A stretch of DNA of 5,503 nt, from NCBI GenBank assembly GCA_030430345.1, contig JAUIFT010000240.1, forward strand, positions 1 to 5,503. The letters are read 5' to 3'. The notes beneath the pieces were generated by a model. It worked only from the letters and a program-made list of their open reading frames with translations. It was not told the origin of the DNA and made no database searches. This document shows, piece by piece, positions 1 to 5,503 of this stretch. The position numbers and the translations under genes were made by a program. Each line of letters opens with the position of its first letter. Within the stretch, counting starts at the first letter, position 1. Source of the stretch: Calditrichia bacterium (lineage in GTDB: Bacteria; Calditrichota; Calditrichia; RBG-13-44-9; J042).

Positions 1-2
1 AT

Positions 3-398
3 TCTATCGAGAAAAACATATTCGCGGAATTTGGTTCATTTTTTATGAGCCTCTTCAAGCAGAAAAGTGATTTTAAGGTAACCACCTCTACTTCGGTGGC
101 TTCGGTAAAAGGAACAAAGTTCTGGGTATTTCAATTGGGGCAATCCGGGGAAAGCCGTTACGTCTGTACCCAGGGCTCTATTGAAGTGAAAAACAACCAG
201 GGGAAAGTGCTGGTTAAAAAAGGACAAACGTGTATTGTGCTCTCCCGTTCCTCTGCGCCGCAAGTCCGCCTAACCCGGGACGGGGACATTCCGCCGGAAG
301 ATATCGGGGGCGCTATCTCCAATGAGCTGGATGTGGAATTCACAAATGCTTCCGGTGAAAAAGAAGTGTTAAGAATAAAACTTAAAAAACAGGAATAG
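3..398 (+). CDS. FecR-domain protein, N-terminus missing (partial)
   Basis: The reading frame is open from base 3 of the window to TAG at 396-398, giving 131 visible codons, so the true start lies to the left. ATG at 45 is probably an internal Met: no ribosome site precedes it, and the frame is coding-like upstream (SIEKNIFAEFGS). The visible part matches the FecR domain. FKVTTSTSVASVKGTKF (visible residues 24-40) corresponds to the family's F-x-V-x-T-P-x-A-x-x-x-V-R-G-T-x-F core, with Ser in place of the usual Pro and Lys for Arg. It is followed by a beta-rich stretch with QGSIEVKN and VKKGQTCIVL, the usual strand-turn-strand end of the domain. A short charged tail (about 40 residues) ends in KLKKQE. 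FecR domains act in the periplasm; many lone ones are not anti-sigma regulators. The gene ends 6 bp before the barrel-protein ATG, so the two are probably co-transcribed. Its exact role is unknown. Confidence 0.8.
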   Translation, partial: SIEKNIFAEFGSFFMSLFKQKSDFKVTTSTSVASVKGTKFWVFQLGQSGESRYVCTQGSIEVKNNQGKVLVKKGQTCIVLSRSSAPQVRLTRDGDIPPEDIGGAISNELDVEFTNASGEKEVLRIKLKKQE

Positions 399-404
399 GA
401 TTCA

Positions 405-2813
405 ATGAAAAGGGAATTCTTATACATTTTTTGGCTGTTAATGCTGGGGCTGTCTCTCAATCTGGCCGCAAATGGACGTGCGGATATCAGTTTTTCTACA
501 ACCCCGGAACTGGATGATGAATTAAATCTGAATGTTGAACTGGACCTGGTTAACTATTCCCGTTTTCCGGTGAGCGAAGTGCGCATGTATTATCGCGACA
601 TCGGCGATGCCGCTTTTGAACACCGGCGAATGGTTTCGGAAGGATTTCGTTATCTGGTGAACGTCGATCTGGGCGAATTTGAAGGCAGCGTGGTGGAATA
701 TTTTTTCGACGTCTCTTATGTCGATGGTTCCCACCAGGCATTTCCCCTCGCCGCCCCGGATGCACAGATGTTTAATGTCTCGCTCAATCAAAATCAGGAT
801 GACGGTGATGGCATCGTGGTAATTAGTCCGGAGCCGGGCGAAACCATTTATACCGACGAGTTTTTGCTGACCGTTTCATTCTTTCCATACAGTTCCCGCG
901 TCGATCCGGATCGCACAAAATTGTTTTTAAATGCCTGGGATGTTTCCCGTTATACGAAAGTGTTTGACGAATTCATGACATTTACCCCGCGCCGGGTACC
1001 GCCGGGCAGCCATAAAATCATTATGGAATTATATGATACTTCCGGCCGTTTGATTACCCGGAAAGAATGGTCCTTTAGCGCCGTGCAGCGGAAAGGCCCC
1101 AGCCCAATCGCCAATGAAGATGTTAGCGTAAGCGGTGATTTCTATGCAGAATCCCGCTCGGAAGAACTGGTCGATGGATTACAATCCAATCACTATGCCC
1201 GCAGCGGCCTGCGTCTGAATGTTTCTAATGGTACCTTTGATGCCGGTACCCGGGTTTATATCTCTAATCAGGAAAGCAGCAACTTACAGCCAATTAACCG
1301 CTACACCGGCTGGGTACAGGCAAATTTCTGGAACGAGCGTTACATTCGTTTGACTGGCGGAGATACTTACCCGCGTCTCAATCCTTTTATCCTTAACAAT
1401 GTTTTTCTGCGCGGTTTTCATGGCAGTGCATTCCTGAAGTTTTTCAATCTCGACTTCGCTACTGGTAAAACCAAGCGGGCGGTGGAAGGCAGCCAGGTTA
1501 TCGTTGGGGCAAATCCTCCGAATACGATTCCCGGTACTTTTCAGCGGGATGTTTGGGCGGCCCGCGCTAGCTTTGGGGCTCGGGAAATTTTTCAGTTTGG
1601 CCTTACCGCCGCGAAAGGGAAAGATGATGTTAACTCCATCCAGTTTGGCCGTGATGGGGAAGAGTCCGCTAATTTTGGTGCGGATGTTTTCATCGCCTCT
1701 TTCAACAACCGCTTTAATTTTGAAGCAAGCTATAATATCAGCTCATATAACCCCAATATTCAGGATGGTGTCGATGTTGCCCGCGATACGCTTTTAAATC
1801 TTGGCGTAGATATCGATCAGGGATTATACGATTTGGCGGCGGATGTCATTACGGTTAATCAATACCTGATAGTTCAACCGGCACAAGCCTATCAGGCGCA
1901 GATGCGATTGAACTATTTCAATAACCGTTTTTCCGTGCGCTACCGTTTTGTGCAGAACGAATATCATAGTTTAGGACAGCCGTTCCTCTTGCGGGATAAC
2001 AAAGGATTGACTATTACCGATAATATCCGCCTGTTTCAGAATCAGCTCTTTCTGAATGTGCGTTATCAGAATTACGAAAACAACCTGACCAATGTAAAAG
2101 CAACGACGACAACGAACAATACGCTCAATGTCAACTTCTCTTATTTCCCCCTGGGAAATTTGCCAACCTTGACATTCGGATATAATAATCACCGCAGGGA
2201 CAATAAAATTAACACTGCCTTTTCAGAAAACACCGCCCCCGGTACAACCCTTTTTACCGACGACAATACCACGAATGCCCTCTCCTTTTCTTCCAGCTAT
2301 GCCTTTCTGGTATCTAATCTGAAGAATCGCCTGACCTTGAACTTGCTAAACTATAATCGCCAGGACGATACAAATTCTGCCAGCGGATTCGATAATCTTT
2401 CCAACACATTGTCGTTTATTTTACAGACCCGATACAACGTCCCGTTGAAAACACATCTGGAACTGAACTTTCAGCAAACTGATAATTCAGTCAATGACAC
2501 AACGATATCAGATCTTTCCATTAGCTCGTTTGGCCTCGGCGTCGAATATCGTTTCCCGAAGCTATTCAATGATCTGGATAAACTATCGATGGCTTTTAAT
2601 GGCCGGATGGGACTGATCGAAACGAATTCCAACCCGGCAAATCCGACGTTGGCGAGTACCTTCGATTATAACCGTTCTTTTTTGAATGGCCGTCTGATTT
2701 ATACCCATTCCAATCTTGGCCGTATTTCGCTCAATGGCGACTTGATCAACTATACCGGCGACCGGCAGTTTAAGGATTATATCATTACTGCCCGGTATGA
2801 CGTGCGTTTTTAA
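405..2813 (+). CDS. Secreted protein with two Ig-like domains and a predicted outer-membrane beta-barrel
   Basis: This 802-residue protein starts at ATG 405, with an AGGA at 397-400 four bases upstream. I do not recognise a named family. Residues 1 to about 22-26 form a signal peptide: Lys-Arg, then the hydrophobic run LYIFWLLMLGLSLNLAA. Residues about 27-125 look like a fibronectin/Ig-like beta domain (VSEVRMYYRDIG, VVEYFFDVSYVDG). Residues about 138-228 form a second Ig-like domain, which begins ISPEPGETIYTDEF and has PPGSHKIIMELYDTSGR and EWSFSAV near its end. From about 240 to 802 the sequence alternates polar and aromatic residues in short strands with Asn/Asp/Thr-rich loops. It ends ITARYDVRF, and a terminal Phe with alternating hydrophobics is typical of the signal read by the BAM complex. 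No TonB box or plug domain is visible, so it is not a FecA-like receptor. It is likely anchored in the outer membrane with the Ig-like part in the periplasm. It probably forms one operon with the upstream FecR gene. Its substrate and function are unknown. Confidence 0.85.
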   Translation: MKREFLYIFWLLMLGLSLNLAANGRADISFSTTPELDDELNLNVELDLVNYSRFPVSEVRMYYRDIGDAAFEHRRMVSEGFRYLVNVDLGEFEGSVVEYFFDVSYVDGSHQAFPLAAPDAQMFNVSLNQNQDDGDGIVVISPEPGETIYTDEFLLTVSFFPYSSRVDPDRTKLFLNAWDVSRYTKVFDEFMTFTPRRVPPGSHKIIMELYDTSGRLITRKEWSFSAVQRKGPSPIANEDVSVSGDFYAESRSEELVDGLQSNHYARSGLRLNVSNGTFDAGTRVYISNQESSNLQPINRYTGWVQANFWNERYIRLTGGDTYPRLNPFILNNVFLRGFHGSAFLKFFNLDFATGKTKRAVEGSQVIVGANPPNTIPGTFQRDVWAARASFGAREIFQFGLTAAKGKDDVNSIQFGRDGEESANFGADVFIASFNNRFNFEASYNISSYNPNIQDGVDVARDTLLNLGVDIDQGLYDLAADVITVNQYLIVQPAQAYQAQMRLNYFNNRFSVRYRFVQNEYHSLGQPFLLRDNKGLTITDNIRLFQNQLFLNVRYQNYENNLTNVKATTTTNNTLNVNFSYFPLGNLPTLTFGYNNHRRDNKINTAFSENTAPGTTLFTDDNTTNALSFSSSYAFLVSNLKNRLTLNLLNYNRQDDTNSASGFDNLSNTLSFILQTRYNVPLKTHLELNFQQTDNSVNDTTISDLSISSFGLGVEYRFPKLFNDLDKLSMAFNGRMGLIETNSNPANPTLASTFDYNRSFLNGRLIYTHSNLGRISLNGDLINYTGDRQFKDYIITARYDVRF

Positions 2814-2835
2814 ATTCAAATTTTCTACTTTACTG

Positions 2836-2879
2836 ATTCCCTTCGGCTGCCGAAAAATGTCTGTTGAAGGGAATTTTAT
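2836..2879 (+). terminator. Hairpin with short T-run after the barrel gene (possible terminator or attenuator)
   Basis: ATTCCCTTC at 2836-2844 and GAAGGGAAT at 2866-2874 are perfect 9-bp complements. The stem can be lengthened inward by two G-U pairs and one C-G pair, and it runs into TTTTAT (2874-2879). This fits a modest rho-independent terminator 22 bp after the barrel stop codon. Inside it, TTCGG-CTG-CCGAA (2842-2854) forms a competing small hairpin that uses part of the left arm. The T-run is short and interrupted, so readthrough into the cyclase gene is likely. The rest of the gap, 2880-2984, shows no gene and no convincing promoter. GGGAATTTT is repeated at 2869-2877 and 2894-2902. Confidence 0.5.
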
Positions 2880-2976
2880 ATCCAGGCAAAACCGGGAATT
2901 TTCAACTTAGCTGATTCACCAGCCTGAAGCACCATATTTTTCGCAGCAGCAGATAATCGCAGAGACAGGATAGACC

Positions 2977-2981
2977 AGGGA
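2977..2981 (+). promoter_or_regulatory. Ribosome binding site of the cyclase gene
   Basis: AGGGA lies only 3 bases before ATG 2985. The spacing is short, but this is the best purine-rich site upstream of that start. A second AGGA at 2967-2970 lies 14 bases away, which is too far. The protein starting at 2985 begins with a good membrane anchor directly before the CHASE2 domain, which supports this start. Confidence 0.45.
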
Positions 2982-2984
2982 TTC

Positions 2985-5078
2985 ATGGATCATAAAAAAC
3001 TTATCTTTATCGTCATTCTCGCTATTTTTGCTTTGATAACCGCTCTGTTCATACGGTATCAAACCCTCGGCAGCCTCGAACTTTCCACCCTGGATTTGCG
3101 CTTTCAATTACGGGATGTCCAACCGGTCGACGATTCCCCGATCGTTTTGGTGACTATCGATGATTACTCGTTTTCCGCTTTGCCGGATCGCTGGCCCTGG
3201 CCGCGCTCTTATTATGCGCATGCCATTCGCAATTTGAAAAAAGCCGGCGCCCGCGTAGTGGGTGTTGATGTTATTTTTGATAAGCCGGACAACTACGGGC
3301 TGGAAAAAGATTCATTGCTGGCAGCCGCTATCCGGGATGCCGGGAATGTCGTTTTAGCCCGAAAGCTCGATCAGGATGAGCGTATCAAGACTTATCAAAC
3401 GATGACCGATCCGATCCCCTTACTGGCCAACGAAGCCCGGAGCGGTTTGGTATCCATTCCCGCGGACCCGGATGGGATTTACCGCCGCTACCTGCCGGCC
3501 CAGTATTTTGATAACGCTTTCCGCCCCTCGTTTGTGGTGGAGTTGATCCGCAAATATCATGGGATTGCCGATGATGTCACCCCGGAGTTTGAAGAGACGC
3601 ACTTTCGCTTTGGCGATTTGCATATTCCCGCTTATGAAAACACTTCGATGCTGATTAATTATGCCGGACCCGCCGGCACTTTTCCCCAGTATTCCTTTGT
3701 TCATCTGGTTGATGATGATAGCCTGGTCCTGGCAGATTCCCTCGATGAAAATACCTTTAGCGAACACTTGTTGCCGGATGAGGTCTTTAAGGATAAAATC
3801 GTCATCATTGGTTCCACTGCTTCCGAACTGCATGACGACTTTCCCACCCCTTTTCTTGGCAGCGGGGCCGATGCTTTGGAGACTGCCGGGGCGGAAGTGC
3901 TCGCCAATGCTACCCGGACAATTCTCAATGATAATTATTACCATCGCCTTCCGTTTGGTACTACATTGGCAATCGTTCTGATCCTTTATATACTGGTTAT
4001 CTTGATCGCCTATCGTTATTCGGCGCTAATGTCGATTATGTTTACCATGGCCACAGTGGCAGTATATATTCTCGTGCAGTTTATCCTCTTTGCCCGGGCG
4101 AATATTGTCATGGAAATGGTATTTCCGGTAACCACGCTGTTCGGCGGTTTTGTCGCTATCAGTCTCTATCAATATGTCTTAACGCGCCGCGAAAAGCAGC
4201 GTATTCTCGGCGCGTTCCAGCATTACGTCCCGGCGAAGGTTGTGGCGGAGCTAATCAAGCATCCGGAAAAACTAACGCTCGGTGGGGAAGAGAGATTCAT
4301 GACCGTACTCTTTTCCGATGTCGCGAATTTCACCTCTATTTCCGAAGCAATGGATACCACCGCCCTGGTGAAGCTGATCAACGAATACCTGAGCGAAATG
4401 ACTGATATTATCCTCAAGTATGACGGCATTATCGATAAATACGAGGGTGATGCGATTATGGCCGAGTTCGGCGCGCCGATCTTTTATGAGGAACATGCCC
4501 TCAATGCCTGTCTGGCAGCGCTCGATATGCAAACACGCTTGAAAGAGCTTTCCCGCAACTGGCGTCGGCAGGGAAGGCCGGTGCTTACTTGCCGTACCGG
4601 TATCAACAGTGGAAATATGGCCGTGGGAAATATGGGATCGAAGGCAGTGTTTGATTATACCGTACTGGGGGATGAAGTAAATCTTGCCTCTCGTCTGGAA
4701 GGCGCCAATAAAGTATATGGCACTCGCAATATGATCAGCGAAGCGACTTACAAGTTGGTTGAATCGGAAATGATTACCCGCCCGCTGGATCTTATTGTAG
4801 TGAAAGGGAAGCGGAAACCGGTAAAATGCTTTGAATTGATTGCCCGGAAGTCGGAAAAATTGCATGATCTGAAGGCAAGAGTACTGCCGCTTTATATGGA
4901 TGGTATCTCTTATTATGAGGATCGTCAATGGGAAAAAGCCATCGGCTATTTTCGAAACGCACTCCAACTGATGCCGGATGATGGCCCCTCAAAAGTTTAC
5001 CTGCTGCGCTCGGAAGAATTTCTGAAAAAACCGCCCCCGGAAGATTGGGATGGCGTATATCAGATGCAATCGAAATAA
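2985..5078 (+). CDS. CHASE2-domain class III adenylate cyclase with C-terminal TPR-like tail
   Basis: This 697-residue inner-membrane receptor cyclase is predicted to convert ATP to cAMP in response to a periplasmic signal. A membrane anchor spans residues 6-23. The CHASE2 sensor covers about 30-320, with the hallmarks LDLRFQLR, IVLVTIDDYSF, WPWPRS, GARVVGVDVIFDKP and FKDKIVIIGSTA. Three membrane segments follow at about 326-345, 347-370 and 376-399. A linker (EKQRILGAFQHYVP) leads to the cyclase domain at about 436-610. Its active site is complete: metal-binding D445 (LFSDVANFTS) and D489 (DKYEGDA), adenine-selecting K485, and transition-state N566 and R570 (NLASRLE). T559 occupies the position that is Asp in mammalian transmembrane cyclases, as in soluble-type enzymes. 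Residues about 632-668 resemble one TPR unit (YYEDRQWEKAIGYFRNAL), and the end PPPEDWDGVYQM is common in CHASE2 cyclases. The Lys makes ATP the expected substrate rather than GTP. The CHASE2 end reads GAEVLANA, where relatives usually have a His (VEVHAN-like); the effect is unknown. The neighbouring FecR and barrel genes suggest envelope sensing. Confidence 0.95.
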   Translation: MDHKKLIFIVILAIFALITALFIRYQTLGSLELSTLDLRFQLRDVQPVDDSPIVLVTIDDYSFSALPDRWPWPRSYYAHAIRNLKKAGARVVGVDVIFDKPDNYGLEKDSLLAAAIRDAGNVVLARKLDQDERIKTYQTMTDPIPLLANEARSGLVSIPADPDGIYRRYLPAQYFDNAFRPSFVVELIRKYHGIADDVTPEFEETHFRFGDLHIPAYENTSMLINYAGPAGTFPQYSFVHLVDDDSLVLADSLDENTFSEHLLPDEVFKDKIVIIGSTASELHDDFPTPFLGSGADALETAGAEVLANATRTILNDNYYHRLPFGTTLAIVLILYILVILIAYRYSALMSIMFTMATVAVYILVQFILFARANIVMEMVFPVTTLFGGFVAISLYQYVLTRREKQRILGAFQHYVPAKVVAELIKHPEKLTLGGEERFMTVLFSDVANFTSISEAMDTTALVKLINEYLSEMTDIILKYDGIIDKYEGDAIMAEFGAPIFYEEHALNACLAALDMQTRLKELSRNWRRQGRPVLTCRTGINSGNMAVGNMGSKAVFDYTVLGDEVNLASRLEGANKVYGTRNMISEATYKLVESEMITRPLDLIVVKGKRKPVKCFELIARKSEKLHDLKARVLPLYMDGISYYEDRQWEKAIGYFRNALQLMPDDGPSKVYLLRSEEFLKKPPPEDWDGVYQMQSK

Positions 5079-5080
5079 TT

Positions 5081-5142
5081 TCGTTGTTTGTTGACACGTA
5101 GAGAAAATTCATGAATTTTCTCTACGTGTCAACAAACAACGA
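5081..5142. repeat. 62-bp perfect palindrome directly behind the cyclase gene
   Basis: I paired every base by hand. Positions 5081-5111 are the exact reverse complement of 5112-5142, with the centre between 5111 and 5112, so the arms are 31 bp with no spacer and no mismatch. The left arm starts TCGTTGTTTGTTGACACG and the centre is AAAATTCATGAATTTT. The pairing stops at 5080/5143. It begins 3 bases after the TAA of the cyclase gene. As RNA it would fold into a 29-bp stem with a 4-base CAUG loop. The arms are AT-rich, unlike a typical GC-rich terminator stem. Each arm contains a perfect TTGACA (5091-5096 on +, 5127-5132 on -), but no good -10 box lies at the proper distance. It could be a terminator, a cruciform or protein-binding site, or a trace of a small mobile palindromic element. 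Confidence 0.95.
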
Positions 5143-5154
5143 TCAACGTTTTTT
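5081..5154 (+). terminator. Probable transcription terminator of the cyclase gene, built on the palindrome
   Basis: The long hairpin is followed by TTTTTT at 5149-5154, which points to a terminator for the cyclase transcript. The weak point is a gap of 6 bases (TCAACG) between the stem base and the T-run, whereas intrinsic terminators normally have none. CAACG occurs twice, at 5137-5141 and 5144-5148. The second copy could pair with CGTTG at 5082-5086 if the stem base bulges, which would bring the stem next to the T-run. The opposite strand has only a weak T-rich stretch (AATTATTTCG), so action in both directions is uncertain. Confidence 0.5.
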
Positions 5155-5205
5155 AATTCCCCACCAACAAATGATTCCCTCCCGGATATTTTTTCAGTCA
5201 CCGTT

Positions 5206-5233
5206 TTGAAATCGCCAATTTATAGCGTATTTT
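5206..5233 (+). promoter_or_regulatory. Candidate promoter for the ECF sigma-factor gene
   Basis: TTGAAA (5206-5211, 5 of 6 with the -35 consensus) and TATTTT (5228-5233, 4 of 6 with the -10 consensus) are separated by 16 bp and lie about 43 bp before ATG 5276. A second AT-rich box, TATAAA at 5250-5255, has no good -35 partner. The region 5143-5275 contains no ORF that I can support; it is AT-rich and looks like an ordinary leader. If the organism uses a different housekeeping consensus, as Bacteroidota do, this call fails. Confidence 0.25.
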
Positions 5234-5275
5234 TGTAACCTTTTAACGGTATAAAAATCAAAAGCGATATAACGG

Positions 5276-5503
5276 ATGGCAAGAATCAACTCAAAGGAAC
5301 TGGTAGAACGCGTTAAGGCTGGCGAAGAAGAAGCGTACGCTGAAATCGTTGAATTATATAGCGAACGTATCTATAACCTGGCACTGCGAATTTTACACCG
5401 CACCGACGAAGCTGCCGATGTACTGCAGGAAACTTTTATTAAGGTATTCGAAAAAATACATACCTTTGATGGACGCTCGGATTTTTTTACCTGGATTTAC
5501 CGG
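5276..5503 (+). CDS. ECF-type (sigma-70 family) RNA polymerase sigma factor, N-terminal part
   Basis: The frame is open from ATG 5276 to the right edge (76 codons), so the C-terminal part, including the -35-binding region 4, is outside the window. TAA at 5270-5272 lies in frame just upstream, so this is the first possible start. No strong ribosome site is visible (the preceding bases are GATATAACGG). Residues about 18-76 match sigma region 2. AYAEIVELYSERIYNLALRI corresponds to 2.1, and DEAADVLQETFIKVF (44-58) is the core-polymerase-binding helix with the typical D-x-x-Q-E-x-F pattern. HTFDGRSDFFTWIYR (62-76) contains the -10 recognition helix with its conserved Phe-x-x-Trp. Such factors direct polymerase to a small stress or envelope regulon and are often followed by an anti-sigma gene, which cannot be seen here. 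It is separated from the cyclase by the palindrome and about 130 bp, so it is probably an independent unit. Confidence 0.92.
   Translation, partial: MARINSKELVERVKAGEEEAYAEIVELYSERIYNLALRILHRTDEAADVLQETFIKVFEKIHTFDGRSDFFTWIYR

Noticed and set aside
45..398. ATG 45 as the real start of the FecR-domain gene
   Set aside because: The frame is open to the window edge, there is no ribosome site before 45, and starting there would leave an incomplete domain without a signal peptide.
3420..3944. 174-codon open frame on the - strand
   Set aside because: It is antisense to the CHASE2 domain, has no recognisable features, and is explained as a shadow of the + strand codon use.
4272..4967. 231-codon open frame on the - strand
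   Set aside because: It lies wholly inside the cyclase and TPR-like part of the + strand gene, whose motifs are unmistakable. The antisense translation shows no recognisable domain.
4792..5112. 106-codon - strand frame starting in the centre of the palindrome
   Set aside because: Its ATG is simply the symmetric CATG centre of the palindrome, and the rest is antisense to the end of the cyclase gene. No ribosome site supports it.
5081..5142. CRISPR repeat or tRNA-like structure
   Set aside because: There is a single palindrome with no repeat-spacer series and no cloverleaf; the symmetry is one uninterrupted hairpin.
5250..5273. TATAAA (5250-5255) and TATAAC (5268-5273) as -10 boxes for the sigma gene
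   Set aside because: Neither has a -35 partner at a proper distance, and the second lies only 2 bases before the start codon.
3..5503. A Fec-type iron-uptake system (sigma factor, FecR regulator, outer-membrane receptor)
   Set aside because: The order is wrong (the sigma gene is last, beyond a palindrome), the outer-membrane protein shows no plug or TonB box, and a cyclase lies between them. The FecR domain alone does not imply an anti-sigma role.

Overview
The window carries four protein-coding genes, all on the + strand and tightly packed. The base composition is moderate, roughly balanced between AT and GC. From left to right there are: the 3' end of a FecR-domain protein gene (runs off the left edge to 398); a gene for a large secreted protein with two Ig-like/fibronectin-like domains and an outer-membrane beta-barrel (405-2813); a gap of about 170 bp with a terminator-like hairpin; a CHASE2-domain class III adenylate cyclase with a C-terminal TPR-like tail (2985-5078); a striking 62-bp perfect palindrome directly behind the cyclase stop codon; a gap of about 130 bp; and the first 76 codons of an ECF-type sigma factor (5276 to the right edge).

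The organism is a Gram-negative (diderm) bacterium. The evidence is a signal peptide followed by a C-terminal barrel ending in Phe, and a CHASE2 domain placed to sense the periplasm. The Ig-like-plus-barrel architecture and the FecR/CHASE2 pairing are reminiscent of the FCB-related lineages (Calditrichota, KSB1, Ignavibacteria-like) or of environmental Proteobacteria. That placement is inference and cannot be settled from this window.

The FecR and barrel genes are separated by 6 bp and are almost certainly one transcription unit. The cyclase follows on the same strand behind a possible terminator or attenuator, so it may be partly uncoupled. A plausible reading is an envelope module: a periplasmic FecR-domain protein and an outer-membrane barrel work alongside an inner-membrane cyclase that turns a periplasmic cue into cyclic AMP. 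The ECF sigma factor begins a separate unit beyond the palindrome and has its own putative promoter.

The cyclase looks catalytically complete: both metal Asp residues, the adenine-selecting Lys, and the transition-state Asn and Arg are visible. It carries Thr where the classical mammalian transmembrane enzymes have Asp, as in the soluble, bicarbonate-responsive type. The most unusual DNA feature is the palindrome at 5081-5142, with 31-bp arms and no spacer.
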